Counted from the first letter of the stretch, positions 22,693 to 33,351 are shown. The stretch is DNA of 34,705 nt from Anammoximicrobium sp032229885 (GCA_032229885.1 JAVYAJ010000426.1:1-34705), one strand, 5' to 3'. A program made the numbers and translations. Notes: a model not told the origin generated them from the sequence alone.

Positions 22693-23659
22693 AGGCCGCC
22701 ATGGATCCTCGCCCGTTGGATCGTGCGCCGCGTCGGCGTTACGGCACGGCCGCGCCGTGGGCATCGGCCTGCGCACGGCGGCGCTCGTCGCCGGAATCCG
22801 GCGGACGCGGCGAAGAGCGTTTCTTCAGGGTGACGCACTCTTCGGCGCGCGCCGCCCCACCCATTTCGACTGCCATTATCTCACGCCCAGATTGTTTCCC
22901 AGAGAATCCTGGACAGCTTTCCGTTTCATGTCCCATCAATTGTGATTTGCGGCACTCGGGATCCGCCCGAGTATTCGAAAATGCCGCAATAGGTTGTGTT
23001 TTTAGCGATCGCATCTCTACAATACGTTGTGGGTCGAGCGCGATTACCCGACAGGCTCCTCGGTGCGACAGGCGATGTCCGCTGGCCGAAGTCCGGTCGA
23101 CAACCGAGGCCGTGAAAGGGCTGCGCGGCGTCGAACGGCCGACTGAAGTGGCGCGCGTCGGACGCTCAGCGCGCTCGAGCCGCGGCCGGCTGGGCGATGA
23201 ACGCGTGTTCGTAGCGCGCCGCCGTCGGTTGGCGGACACGCGTCTTTGGATGAAGAATAACCGGAACAATCCACGCGTGAAGACATTTCTCTGCGATTCC
23301 GTGAAACTATTTTGGCCGTAGATTCGTCAAAGGCACTAACGGCGTCATGGTTCGATGGGCCGGCCGTGCGTCCGCGCCGACCTGGCGAGCGTTCCGACAC
23401 GGAAAACGTGCGACAGAACCAGTTTACGACCCGACCGTGGCGCGCCGTTTGATAATCCAACGTGGCGCGCGACGTCGAACCGCAAACCGGTTCGACTCGA
23501 TTTCGGTGATTACGAGACGTGAAAATGGCCGCATGGCTGGCAAATTTTCGACGAGCCTTGTCGCAACGGGCGGGCGGCTCAGCGCGATTCGGTGACGCCA
23601 GTTGTCGCCGGGCGCGGTTCCGTTGCGCGCGCATTAGTCGAAACGACGATCGACGCGGC
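22693..23659. other. Gene-free region with dispersed element
   Basis: Nearly 1 kb without a convincing gene. It holds copy B of the dispersed element (22814-22971). Further right, cgtggcgcgc occurs twice (23436-23445 and 23461-23470), and a GAACC/GGTTC hairpin lies near 23478-23494, upstream of the surface protein. These could be regulatory but nothing proves it. Confidence 0.55.
22814..22971 (+). repeat. Dispersed structured element, copy B
   Basis: Second copy of the element at 621-780, in the same orientation. The terminal hairpin is CTCGGG/CCCGAG (22955-22960, 22966-22971), where copy A has CTCGAT/ATCGAG. The inner hairpin is kept as CCAG-ATT/AAT-c-CTGG (22887-22893, 22905-22912, one bulge). 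The left part (agagcgtttcttcagggtga) is more diverged. Confidence 0.8.
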
Positions 23660-25417
23660 ATGAAGCTGCATTTCGAGACGCTGGAGAGCCGGTATCTGCT
23701 CGCGGGCGTTTCCATGCCTGCGGGTTTTGAGCTCAGCCGAACGATGCTGGAGGTTTCGGAAAGCGGCGTGTCGGATGCGTTCGAGGTCGTTTTGATTTCG
23801 CAACCGTCGTCGAACGTGGTGATCGATGTGATCGACCTCGATCCATCGGAGACCGCTGTCTCGCCGAACAGGTTGGTTTTCTCTCCCGACAACTGGGATT
23901 CTCCCCAGGTGGTCTTTGTCAGTGGCGTGCCCGACTTCCGCGTGGATGGGAGCCGAACTTCGATTGTCACGGTTCGCGTCGATGAACAGTCCTCGAGCGC
24001 CAGCTATCACGGGCTGGAGGAACAGTCGGTTTATGTGCTCGTTTATGACGACGACGTGCTCGGGTTCCACCTGAGTGAGTACACGCTGACCGTGTCGGAA
24101 TCCGGCACGACCGCCAGCTTTAGCGTGGTGTTGACGGACCAGCCGCAGACCAATGTGACGTTCGAGATACTCAGCGAAAACGAGGCCGAAGCGACGGTCG
24201 CCCCGGCGGTCATCACGTTTACGCCCGACGACTGGGATCGACCGCAGATCGTGACGGTCACGGGCGTCGACGACTTGCGGCTCGACGGCAATCAAGAAAC
24301 GTCGATCACCGTCACCGTCAATACGGCGGTTTCCGACCGCCTTTTTTCCGATCTGCCTGGGCAGGTCGTCCGTGTCGTGACGCTGGATGACGACGTTGCT
24401 GGGTTCACCGTCAGCAAGAACGAAGCGACGGTTTCGGAAACAGGCACGACCGATTCGTTTTGGGTCGTGCTGACCGTTCAGCCGGACGAGTACGTCGTCT
24501 TGGCTATTGCTGCGAGCGACTCGAGCGAGGCCACGGTCGACCCGACGACGCTGGTCTTCTCACCGTTGGCGTGGGACCAGCCACAGGAAGTCACGATCAC
24601 CGGCGTCGACGATTCGCTGTTGGATGGAGATCAGAGATCGCTCGTCGAGATTGCCGTCGACGTCGAGAATTCGGACGCAAAATTCGCGGACGCGGCGGCT
24701 CGAACCGTGTCCGTCACCACGCTGGACGACGAGCATAGCTGGCAGAATCCGACCAACGCCTTCGATGTCGATGGCGATGGCTACGTCTCGGCGGCTGATG
24801 TGTTGGCCATTATCAATCACATCAACAGCGCTATGGGCGAGTCGCTTCTGCCACCCGCACCGATGTCGCCGCCACCGTACTATGACGTCAATAATGACGG
24901 CCGGTGCACCGCGCTCGATATTTTGCTGGTCATCAACTATATCAACCATCAGCCGGTCGCCAGCCCGCCGTCGGGCGAGGGCGAGAGCGAGAGCGAGATC
25001 GCCCCTAGCCGCACGGACGACGGCGCGTCGCTGCGCGCCATTCCGCAACAGAACCCGAGCGACAGCACAGAAAGCCGGGGCGCCAGCGCACAGTCGAGCG
25101 AGGGGCGCGGGATAGCCGGTTCGGACCGCTGGGCGCCGGCGGTGCCGAGTCCGGGGGGCGTCGCGGCGCCACTTGTGTTCATGACGCCGGCGCCGGCGAC
25201 GACCGTCGCTCCGCGCGCCTTGCGTCCCGAGGTTGGCACGGTCGCGGCGACGCAACCGGCCGAGATCTTCGCGCGTCGCTCGACCGCGCTGCGTCACACC
25301 AACGCGACGGCCGCGCCCAGCCGGAACATCCGCTGGTTCGCGGCGCGCGATACGGATGCGGTCATCGAAAGGTGGGATGTCGACCTGGCGGACGAACTCG
25401 CGATGTTCACCGCTTGA
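23660..25417 (+). CDS. LExRxLL-tagged Calx-beta-like/dockerin surface protein
   Basis: This 585-aa secreted protein begins with the planctomycete N-terminal tag FETLESRYLLAG (5-16), which resembles LEPR-type sorting signals. Three Calx-beta-like repeats of about 110 residues follow (about 17-130, 133-243, 246-356), each with VSESG, F(S/T)P-x-(N/D/A)WD-x-PQ and an acidic DDD turn that likely binds calcium. Two dockerin type I loops come next: DVDGDGYVSAADVLAIIN (about 368-385) and DVNNDGRCTALDILLVIN (about 412-429). A disordered P/A/S-rich tail follows. No cohesin is in the window. The start is uncertain: ATG at 23660 lacks a ribosome site, and the frame stays open upstream to 23519 (ATG at 23525). 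A basic pre-tag extension would suit this family. Confidence 0.85.
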   Translation: MKLHFETLESRYLLAGVSMPAGFELSRTMLEVSESGVSDAFEVVLISQPSSNVVIDVIDLDPSETAVSPNRLVFSPDNWDSPQVVFVSGVPDFRVDGSRTSIVTVRVDEQSSSASYHGLEEQSVYVLVYDDDVLGFHLSEYTLTVSESGTTASFSVVLTDQPQTNVTFEILSENEAEATVAPAVITFTPDDWDRPQIVTVTGVDDLRLDGNQETSITVTVNTAVSDRLFSDLPGQVVRVVTLDDDVAGFTVSKNEATVSETGTTDSFWVVLTVQPDEYVVLAIAASDSSEATVDPTTLVFSPLAWDQPQEVTITGVDDSLLDGDQRSLVEIAVDVENSDAKFADAAARTVSVTTLDDEHSWQNPTNAFDVDGDGYVSAADVLAIINHINSAMGESLLPPAPMSPPPYYDVNNDGRCTALDILLVINYINHQPVASPPSGEGESESEIAPSRTDDGASLRAIPQQNPSDSTESRGASAQSSEGRGIAGSDRWAPAVPSPGGVAAPLVFMTPAPATTVAPRALRPEVGTVAATQPAEIFARRSTALRHTNATAAPSRNIRWFAARDTDAVIERWDVDLADELAMFTA

Positions 25418-25831
25418 GTCCACAGCCGGGCGCCCAGGTCCAGCCGCTTCTTTCACAGTCCGTGCTCGATCACCGGCTTCGCGCCTTGGCCCCGAATTGT
25501 CTGTCCGCGGCCCACCATCGCGCGGCGGCGCGGCACGTCAGCGAGGCTTGCGAGCCGGCAATGACCGCACGATCGATCGTGACGGCGCAGCTCTTCCATC
25601 TGCTCGCGTCGCTACGCTCTTCGCAAAATCGCCAATTTTTATCCGGCAAGCCCCGTATTCTTCTGTAGCCGCGACAGTTTGTGACCTACACTTCTCCAGC
25701 GACAGACGCTGGCTTCCGGAAAATGACCTGCTCCGGCAGCCTTCCTTCGTCCCGTCCGTCTGCCGTGAGATGGTTCTCGCCGCAACTGCGTGATGAGTGC
25801 CTCGGATGCTTTTGTCAAGGTGGATGTAGCC
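25418..25831. other. Intergenic region
   Basis: No gene is seen. A perfect hairpin CCAGCG-ACAGA-CGCTGG lies at 25696-25712 and the sequence becomes less GC-rich from about 25620, suggesting leader or promoter sequence for the small gene downstream. Confidence 0.45.
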
Positions 25832-25951
25832 ATGATTGAAACTCTTGCCATCGCCATGGTCTCGGTGTACGGCGTCGGTGTGCTGGGCGCCTTTGTTGCC
25901 TCGTATATTCTCAGCTCCCAGATCACGCGTCGCTTCAAGCTCCGCTTCTAA
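25832..25951 (+). CDS. 39-aa single-helix membrane protein
   Basis: This short open frame encodes 39 residues: a hydrophobic helix (about 4-28, with GVGVLGAFVASYIL) and a basic end QITRRFKLRF. AAGGTGG lies 8 bases before ATG, a good ribosome site. The positive C-terminal end predicts an outside-in topology with the tail in the cytoplasm. I do not recognise a family. It is too short for most gene callers. It lies between the surface protein and the amidase gene and seems to stand alone. The coding signal (helix, basic tail, ribosome site, clean stop) makes it more likely real than chance. Confidence 0.68.
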   Translation: MIETLAIAMVSVYGVGVLGAFVASYILSSQITRRFKLRF

Positions 25952-26103
25952 GGCGGCGCGGTCCGCGAGTTCGATCAAAATCGTCCCGCGCACCGCGTCT
26001 CGTTCCGCCTCGTGTCGCCACCCGCCGTTTCAGATTGCCGTCGTCGCGTTGGGGGCTGCCCTCACGCGACCTCGGCCGGCAAGCGTCCGGCGCGCCCGCT
26101 TAT

Positions 26104-26151
26104 CGTGTCTTTCGTGGTTCTCCGTCGATTTTGCCGTGTCTTTCGTGGTTC
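26104..26151 (+). repeat. 17-base direct repeat
   Basis: cgtgtctttcgtggttc occurs at 26104-26120 and again at 26135-26151, a 31-base period, upstream of the amidase gene. It could be a regulatory site or a remnant of a simple intergenic repeat. Confidence 0.85.
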
Positions 26152-26188
26152 ACTTGCCCGGCGGCTGTCTCCGGTCGCCGCCGAACGG

Positions 26189-26194
26189 TACAAT
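26189..26194 (+). promoter_or_regulatory. Possible -10 for a leaderless transcript
   Basis: TACAAT ends 6 bases before the amidase ATG (26201) and no Shine-Dalgarno is present. Transcription would then start at or next to the start codon. No good -35 is visible. Confidence 0.35.
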
Positions 26195-26200
26195 GCGTCC

Positions 26201-27085
26201 ATGAAAGCTTCCTCTCAACTCGACCGCGTCAAGATCGCCGTCGTGCAGATGGCCTGCACGGATTCGAAACAGGCCAATGTCGCCAAGGCTGTGGCCCGCA
26301 TCGCGGATGCGGCCGCCCAGGGGGCGCATCTGGTGTGCTTACAGGAGCTGTTCCACGGACTGTATCCGTGTCAGAGCGAAGACCATGCCCGCTTTGCCGA
26401 GGCTGAACCGATTCCCGGACCGACCAGCGACGCGCTGGCCGCAGCGGCCGCCCGGCACGGAGTCGTGGTCGTCGGCTCGCTGTTCGAGCGACGGGCGCCG
26501 GGCGTGTACCACAACACGGCGGCCGTCTGGGATCGCGATGGCGCGCTGTGCGGCACCTATCGCAAGATGCACATCCCGGACGATCCGCTGTACTACGAGA
26601 AGTTCTATTTCACGCCGGGAGATCTGGGCTTTCGCAGCTTTGCCACCGCCGCGGGGCAGATCGGCGTGTGCGTGTGTTGGGACCAATGGTTCCCCGAAGC
26701 CGCGCGGCTGACCGCGCTGCGCGGCGCCGCCATCCTGTTCTATCCAACGGCCATCGGCTGGTTGCCCGACGAGAAAGACACCTACGGTCCCAGTCAACAT
26801 GCGGCCTGGGAGACAATGATGCGCAGCCATGCGATCGCCAATGGCGTCTTCGTCGCCGCGCCCAACCGCGTTGGGCGCGAAGGCGCGCTGCAGTTTTGGG
26901 GCGCCTCGTTCGTGGTCGACCCTTATGGCAACGTGTTGGCTCGCGCTCCGCATGACGCAGAAGCGCTGCTGGTCGTCGAGTGCAACCTGAGCCTGATCGA
27001 TACGGCCCGCACCCACTGGCCCTTTCTGCGCGACCGTCGCATCGACGCCTATGGCGAGCTCACGCGCCGATATCTAGACAGTTGA
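26201..27085 (+). CDS. aguB: N-carbamoylputrescine amidase-type carbon-nitrogen hydrolase
   Basis: This 294-aa cytoplasmic nitrilase-superfamily enzyme has the full Glu-Lys-Cys triad: E49 (LQELF), K122 (YRKMHIPDD) and C159 (VCWDQWFPE). The stretch from YRKMHIP to YYEKFYFTPGD matches the AguB branch closely. AguB hydrolyses N-carbamoylputrescine to putrescine, CO2 and ammonia, the last step of the agmatine route to polyamines. The partner agmatine deiminase (AguA) is not in the window, and beta-ureidopropionase-like activity remains possible. ATG at 26201 is chosen because the conserved domain starts ten residues later; the frame is open far upstream without homology. No ribosome site is visible. 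Confidence 0.92.
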   Translation: MKASSQLDRVKIAVVQMACTDSKQANVAKAVARIADAAAQGAHLVCLQELFHGLYPCQSEDHARFAEAEPIPGPTSDALAAAAARHGVVVVGSLFERRAPGVYHNTAAVWDRDGALCGTYRKMHIPDDPLYYEKFYFTPGDLGFRSFATAAGQIGVCVCWDQWFPEAARLTALRGAAILFYPTAIGWLPDEKDTYGPSQHAAWETMMRSHAIANGVFVAAPNRVGREGALQFWGASFVVDPYGNVLARAPHDAEALLVVECNLSLIDTARTHWPFLRDRRIDAYGELTRRYLDS

Positions 27086-27163
27086 TCGCAACCCAAGTTC
27101 GCCGCGGGTATGCCACACAGTGTCGAGCACCAGACGGTCAATCCGCTGCAGAGGCGGAGGCCG

Positions 27164-27187
27164 TGGAAGCGGCTTCCAGCCGCTTTC
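27164..27187. terminator. Hairpin between convergent genes
   Basis: AGCGGCT-tcc-AGCCGCT with extra GGA/TCC pairing at the base forms a stem-loop between the convergent amidase and tail-anchored protein genes. It could stop transcription from both sides, though no T-tract is present. Confidence 0.4.
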
Positions 27188-27269
27188 CGCGCGTCGAACA
27201 ACAGACGGCCAATCGGCCACAGATGCAGCGGTCGCGCTGCGACGACGAACCGGAACGCTACCCAGACGT

Positions 27270-27503
27270 TTAGGCCTGAAACACGAGCGCCGAACCTAAG
27301 ACCACCGCGGCGATCAGCACAAGCCACGGCGCCAACGCGGGGCGTCGCAACGGAATCCCGTACCGGCGCGACAATTCACGAACAGCGGCCCGAGCTTCCT
27401 CGCGAGTGGCCCCCATTTCGTCGCAATACAACTCAATGGCCTGCCCGGCGTTTCCTTCCTGCAGCAGCAGCGCGAGCAAGCCATCTCGATCATCGTCTAA
27501 CAT
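27270..27503 (-). CDS. Small tail-anchored membrane protein
   Basis: This 77-aa protein is not recognised by name. A soluble helical part (about 1-55) contains EMGATREEARAAVRELSRRYG, similar in style to short helical bundles. A single hydrophobic helix (about 58-75, APWLVLIAAVVLGSALVF) ends almost at the C terminus, so it should be tail-anchored in the inner membrane. The start is uncertain: ATG at 27503 (MLDDDRDG) or GTG at 27530, both without a clear ribosome site. It is convergent with the amidase gene and divergent from the response regulator gene. Confidence 0.7.
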   Translation of the reverse strand: MLDDDRDGLLALLLQEGNAGQAIELYCDEMGATREEARAAVRELSRRYGIPLRRPALAPWLVLIAAVVLGSALVFQA

Positions 27504-27744
27504 AATATGGAGGGTCTGTAGAGTGTGCACAATGTAGCAGGGTCTATAAAAGTGATAGCGGAGCGACCGGGCAAAGTCAACCCCCTATGGCGCTGCGGGC
27601 CATCTCCGCGCACGCGTCTCTACGAGCCCGGTCGCCGGCGCGCGCCATGGGCGGCCGAGAACACCGGGCCCGGGTGAACGGCGGCGGCCGAGCCGTCGGA
27701 CTCCGGCCGGCCTTTCCGTCCTGTACCGTTTGGATGTCGTGGTG

Positions 27745-27750
27745 TATCAT
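27745..27750 (+). promoter_or_regulatory. Possible -10 before the response regulator
   Basis: TATCAT ends 7 bases before ATG at 27758 and no Shine-Dalgarno is visible, again compatible with a leaderless mRNA. The -35 is not evident. Confidence 0.3.
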
Positions 27751-27757
27751 CAACGCC

Positions 27758-29179
<1,422 letters not shown>

Positions 29180-29190
29180 GCCTGGATTCG

Positions 29191-31221
29191 ATGGCCGAAA
29201 TACGCTTGCTGTCTCCCAGCGTCATCAACAAGATCGCCGCGGGCGAAGTGGTCGAGCGTCCCGCCAGCGTCGTCAAGGAGTTGGTGGAAAACGCGGTCGA
29301 CGCCGGCGCTCGGCGGATCGACGTGATGCTCGAAAAGGGCGGGATCGAGTTGGTGCGCGTCGCCGACGACGGCAGTGGGATCCGAGCGGACCAACTGCCG
29401 CTGACGGTGGCCAGCCATGCGACCAGCAAGATCGCCGACGCCGACGATCTGTTCGACATCCGCACGCTGGGTTTTCGCGGCGAGGCGCTGGCCTCGATCG
29501 CCGAGATCAGCCAATTTCTGATCCGCAGCCGCCCGTCCGGCGAAATGTCCGGGGCTCAGTTGGAGGTTCGCGGCGGCCAAGCCGAACCGATCGTGCCCTG
29601 CGGCTGTCCGGTCGGAACGGTGATCGAGGTCCGCCAGTTGTTCTTCAACACGCCCGTGCGGCGCAAGTTTCTCCGCGCCACGCAGACCGAACTGAGCCAC
29701 GCGACCGAGGCGTTCATCCGCATCGCGCTGGTCAACCCCCACGTCCACTTTGTGCTGCAGCACAACGAACGCCTGGTGTACGACCTGCCGGCCGTGGACA
29801 ACTGGCGAGACCGCATCCAGACCTTTTTCGGCGCCGAGATCGGCCAGTCGCTGATCGCCGTGGCCAGCGACGACGGCGAGATCCGCCTGACTGGCTATGT
29901 GGCCGATCCGAACCACAGCCGGGCCAACAACCGCCTGCAGTATTTCTTCCTCAACGGACGCCACATCCGCGACCGCTCGTTGCAACACGCTTTGGGCGAG
30001 GCCTATCGCGGGCTGCTGATGACCGGCCGTTACCCGATCGCCTTTCTGCGGATCGAGATGCCCGCGGCGCTGGTCGACGTCAACGTCCATCCGACAAAGC
30101 TCGAAGTGAGATTCCAGGACGGCGGGCGAATCTACAGCCAGCTCCTGTCCTCGCTGCGGCAGAAATTCCTCAGCACCGATCTGACGGCCCGCGTCAAGCC
30201 GCTCGCCCCGCCGGCCGACTCGGACCCCGCCACGGCGCTCGATCCGACCCGCGCCGCGCAGCATCGCAGCGAGCTGGTCCAGTGGGCGCAAGGCCAGTTG
30301 ACCGGCCAGCCGGCCGCACCGACGTCCCCTGGCGACCAGCCCGGCGCGGCCCCGGCGGCCGCGCCGTCGCACCAAAGCCGTCTGCCGCTGGGGCCGGATC
30401 GTGGCGGCGGCTATGGCGCCGAGTATGGGGCGGGTTCCGCGGCCGGCCGCGTCGAGCCGTTCAAGCCGTTTCCCGATTTCCGTTCGCCCTTTTCCACGCC
30501 GCCCGCCGATTCCAGGTTCGGCGCCGTTCGCCCGCCACTGGCCGCGCCATTCGCCCCGCCCACGGCGCCCGCCGGGACCGAACCAACGGTGACGCACCCG
30601 GTCGAGGCGCCCGCGCCGCCCTCCGCGCCCTCACCGACACCGCCCGCGCCCACCCAGCGCGGCATCCAGCTTCATAACCGGTATCTGATCACCGAGGACG
30701 AGGCCGGCGTCGTGATCATCGACCAGCACGCGCTGCACGAGCGAATTCTATACGAGCAACTGCGCGAGAAGGTGCTGGCCGGCAACGTGGAAAAACAGCG
30801 CCTGTTGGTCCCCGAGCCGGTGTCGCTGACTCCGGCCGAGGCAGCCGCGGCGCTGGAGGCTCGCGAGACCCTGGCCCAGTTGGGAATCGAAATCGAACCC
30901 TTCGGCGGCGACACGATTCTGGTCTCGGCCTACCCCGCCATGCTGGCCAATTTCGACCCGCCCCAGATCCTGCGCCAGGTCGTCGAACAGTGGATGACCG
31001 GCGGCGGCGCCCCGCAGCGCCGCGATCTGCTCGACGACATGCTGCACATGATCGCCTGCAAGGCGGCGATCAAGGCGGGTGATCGGTTGACGCCCGACGA
31101 AATCACGTCATTGCTGGCCCAACGGCACTGTTATCAAGACACCCACCACTGTCCACACGGCCGTCCGACCGCGCTGGTGTTTACGCGCGAGGAACTGGAC
31201 AAACGGTTCAAACGCACGTGA
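29191..31221 (+). CDS. mutL: DNA mismatch repair protein MutL (endonuclease type)
   Basis: This 676-aa protein links mismatch recognition by MutS to strand excision. The N-terminal GHKL ATPase has ELVENAVDAGA, DDGSGI and GFRGEAL, and the NVHPTKLEVRF motif closes the transducer domain. A proline/alanine/glycine-rich linker spans about residues 340-485. The C-terminal dimerisation domain carries the metal-binding endonuclease motif DQHA-x2-E-x4-E (511-522) together with ACKAAIKAGD and CPHGRP. It should therefore nick DNA itself, as expected for a bacterium without MutH. It starts 11 bases after the response regulator gene and probably shares its transcript, an uncommon pairing. Confidence 0.97.
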   Translation: MAEIRLLSPSVINKIAAGEVVERPASVVKELVENAVDAGARRIDVMLEKGGIELVRVADDGSGIRADQLPLTVASHATSKIADADDLFDIRTLGFRGEALASIAEISQFLIRSRPSGEMSGAQLEVRGGQAEPIVPCGCPVGTVIEVRQLFFNTPVRRKFLRATQTELSHATEAFIRIALVNPHVHFVLQHNERLVYDLPAVDNWRDRIQTFFGAEIGQSLIAVASDDGEIRLTGYVADPNHSRANNRLQYFFLNGRHIRDRSLQHALGEAYRGLLMTGRYPIAFLRIEMPAALVDVNVHPTKLEVRFQDGGRIYSQLLSSLRQKFLSTDLTARVKPLAPPADSDPATALDPTRAAQHRSELVQWAQGQLTGQPAAPTSPGDQPGAAPAAAPSHQSRLPLGPDRGGGYGAEYGAGSAAGRVEPFKPFPDFRSPFSTPPADSRFGAVRPPLAAPFAPPTAPAGTEPTVTHPVEAPAPPSAPSPTPPAPTQRGIQLHNRYLITEDEAGVVIIDQHALHERILYEQLREKVLAGNVEKQRLLVPEPVSLTPAEAAAALEARETLAQLGIEIEPFGGDTILVSAYPAMLANFDPPQILRQVVEQWMTGGGAPQRRDLLDDMLHMIACKAAIKAGDRLTPDEITSLLAQRHCYQDTHHCPHGRPTALVFTREELDKRFKRT

Positions 31222-31512
31222 TCGCGACGCCGGGCGCGGATCTGTTCCGCTCGCTGACGAGGCGGGCCACGGCGCTGTGCCGTGCGCGTCGCAGCGGCTT
31301 CGCGCGCCGCATCTTGACAGACACGATCCGATGAAGGAAGAAGAACGGTGGTGGCCGGGCGGGCGCGACGGCGGGGCGCTGCCAGCGGGCGGCGCTGGCG
31401 GCGTTCGACAGCCGTGAGTCTGTCCCGGACGCGTCGCGACCGCCGCCGGTCCGGTCTCGCGTCGTCCACACGCGTGCTCGATCCTCCGTTTCCTTTGTTC
31501 AGGAGTCCCGCC

Positions 31513-32943
31513 ATGTCGCTCGATCGCCGTCAATTCCTTCGCCGTTCCGCGGCCGCGGCCGCCGGCCTGGCCGTGCCCACATTTGCCGGTTCGCGTGTCC
31601 GAGGCGCGAACGACGAGATCCGGATCGCCGTAGCGGGCTGCGGCGTTCGCGGCGGCGCCCATGTCGCCGAGTTCGGCAAGCTGCCGGGCGTGCGCATCGT
31701 GGCCGTCTGCGATCCGGATCGCGAGCGGCTCGCGGCGTTCGGCAGACGGGTCGAAGCCAGCTTTGGGTATCGGCCCGCCGAGGTTCCCGACATCCGTCGC
31801 TTGATCGACCGCCGAGACTTCGACGTCCTGTCCGTGGCCACGATGCAGTATTGGCACGCGCTGCCCACGATCTGGGCCTGTGAAACGGGGCGGGACGTGT
31901 ACGTCGAAAAGCCGTTGGCCCATTTCATCGGGGAAGGCCGCCAGATGGTCAACGCAGCTCGCAAGTACAATCGTCTGGTGCAGGTCGGAACTCAAGCCCG
32001 CTCGCGCCACACGGATCAGCAGGCCGTCGCCTATCTGCGGTCCGGAGCGCTGGGCAAGATCCAGTACATCGTGTGCTTTGCCAACAAAGCGCGCACGTCG
32101 ATCGGCAAACGTAGCGAGCCGCTGCCGATCCCCGAGACGCTCGATTACGAGCTGTTCTGCGGCCCGGCGCGCAACGAGCCGATCTACCGCGACCGCATCC
32201 AGTACGACTGCAGTTTTACCTGGAACATGGGAGACGGCGAATCGTGCAACCAGGGCGTGCACGAGATCGACGCCGCGCGCTGGGTGTTGGGCGAGACGAC
32301 GCTGCCGCGGCGGGTGATGAGCATCGGCGGCCGGTTTGTGTTCAACGACGCCGGCGATGTGCCGAACACGCAGATCATCTACTACGACTATGCGTCCGCG
32401 CCGATCCTGTACGAGGTCCACAACCTGCGGGCCGGCAAAGACACCAAGGCCATGCCGTCGTACCTGGGCCGCGGCGTCGACACGTGCGTCCATTGCGAGG
32501 GCGGCTATATGATGATGCATGCGGGCATCGTCTACGACAACGACGGCAAAGAGATCAAACGCTTCAGCGGCGGCGAGGATCACTTCGGCAACTTCATTCG
32601 CGCGTTGCGCAGCGGAAAACGCGAGGATCTAAACGCCGATGTCCTCGAGGGTCATCTCTCGACCAACATCTGCCACGCGGGGAACATCTCGTACCGGCTC
32701 GGCCAACGGGCGTCGGTCGCCGACGCGCGGGCCCAGATCGGCGATCTGCCCCAGTTCCAGGCGATGTTCGACCGCTACTTGGATCACCTCCGCGCGCACG
32801 ACGTGGACCCCGGCGAGTCGCTGCTGGGTCCCTGGCTGGAGTGCGACCCCGAGCACGAACGCTTCCGTGACAACGCCCCCGCTAACGAACTGGTTCACGG
32901 ATTCTACCGATCCGGATTCGAACTGCCGCAAGTGACGCTGTGA
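31513..32943 (+). CDS. Second Tat-exported Gfo/Idh/MocA family oxidoreductase
   Basis: This 476-aa protein has a twin-arginine signal (LDRRQFLRRSAAAAAG, RR at 5-6), a Rossmann domain (IRIAVAGCGVRG) and the family signature GRDVYVEKPLAHF with the catalytic lysine. The C-terminal half contains GDGESCNQGVHEIDAARW, typical of exported planctomycete members. AGGAG lies 7 bases before ATG at 31513, so the upstream open frame is not used. It resembles the gene at 21241 in plan but the two are clearly different paralogues. It stands alone. A perfect TTGACA at 31314-31319 in the 291-base gap upstream lacks a matching -10. Substrate unknown, probably a sugar derivative. Confidence 0.92.
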   Translation: MSLDRRQFLRRSAAAAAGLAVPTFAGSRVRGANDEIRIAVAGCGVRGGAHVAEFGKLPGVRIVAVCDPDRERLAAFGRRVEASFGYRPAEVPDIRRLIDRRDFDVLSVATMQYWHALPTIWACETGRDVYVEKPLAHFIGEGRQMVNAARKYNRLVQVGTQARSRHTDQQAVAYLRSGALGKIQYIVCFANKARTSIGKRSEPLPIPETLDYELFCGPARNEPIYRDRIQYDCSFTWNMGDGESCNQGVHEIDAARWVLGETTLPRRVMSIGGRFVFNDAGDVPNTQIIYYDYASAPILYEVHNLRAGKDTKAMPSYLGRGVDTCVHCEGGYMMMHAGIVYDNDGKEIKRFSGGEDHFGNFIRALRSGKREDLNADVLEGHLSTNICHAGNISYRLGQRASVADARAQIGDLPQFQAMFDRYLDHLRAHDVDPGESLLGPWLECDPEHERFRDNAPANELVHGFYRSGFELPQVTL

Positions 32944-33351
32944 CGCTGCGCCGGGAAACGAGATGTCGCTCGCGGCGCGCAACCCCGCCAACGCCCCGAC
33001 TCGGCGGTGAAACGTCGGCGAGCGGCGACGTTGAAGCTATACGGTAGGACGCGCCACGTGTTTTTTGTTTGACGACGCGGTTGCGCGCTGGCGTCGCTTG
33101 ATCCGATGATCGGTCCGGTTCGAGCCGCTTCGCGGCAACATTTCTTCCTGGGCCTAGCGCGACTTCGTGTGGGGCAGACGCGGCGCGCAATTGCCGATTT
33201 CCGTCAAGGCGGCCCGTTGGAACGGCAAAGGGCATTGCACGTAGGCGTCGTGTTGCGAAGAGGCCAGGGGCGCGAACGTTTGGCGCTCGAACAGTCCCGG
33301 CCAGAGAGCGTCGCGAGCATTGCATAGACTGTGCATGGGGGAGGAGAACGC
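32944..33351. other. Intergenic region before the accessory gene
   Basis: No gene is supported. A T-rich patch (gttttttgtttg, 33060-33071) lies about 120 bases after the oxidoreductase stop, with only weak pairing before it. Open frames on both strands at 33106-33336 have no recognisable domain. From about 33330 the base composition shifts toward A/T. Confidence 0.45.

Noticed and set aside
22467..23321. 284-codon frame running from the oxidoreductase gene into the intergenic region
   Set aside because: It begins inside another gene in a different frame and crosses the dispersed repeat. It is very arginine-rich.
31314..31358. TTGACA with a short frame starting at ATG 31331
   Set aside because: The -35 is perfect but no -10 stands at 16-18 bases, and the 28-codon frame has no ribosome site and a glycine-rich, featureless product.
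33106..33336. Short frames on both strands before the atypical gene
   Set aside because: They overlap each other and lack ribosome sites and recognisable features.
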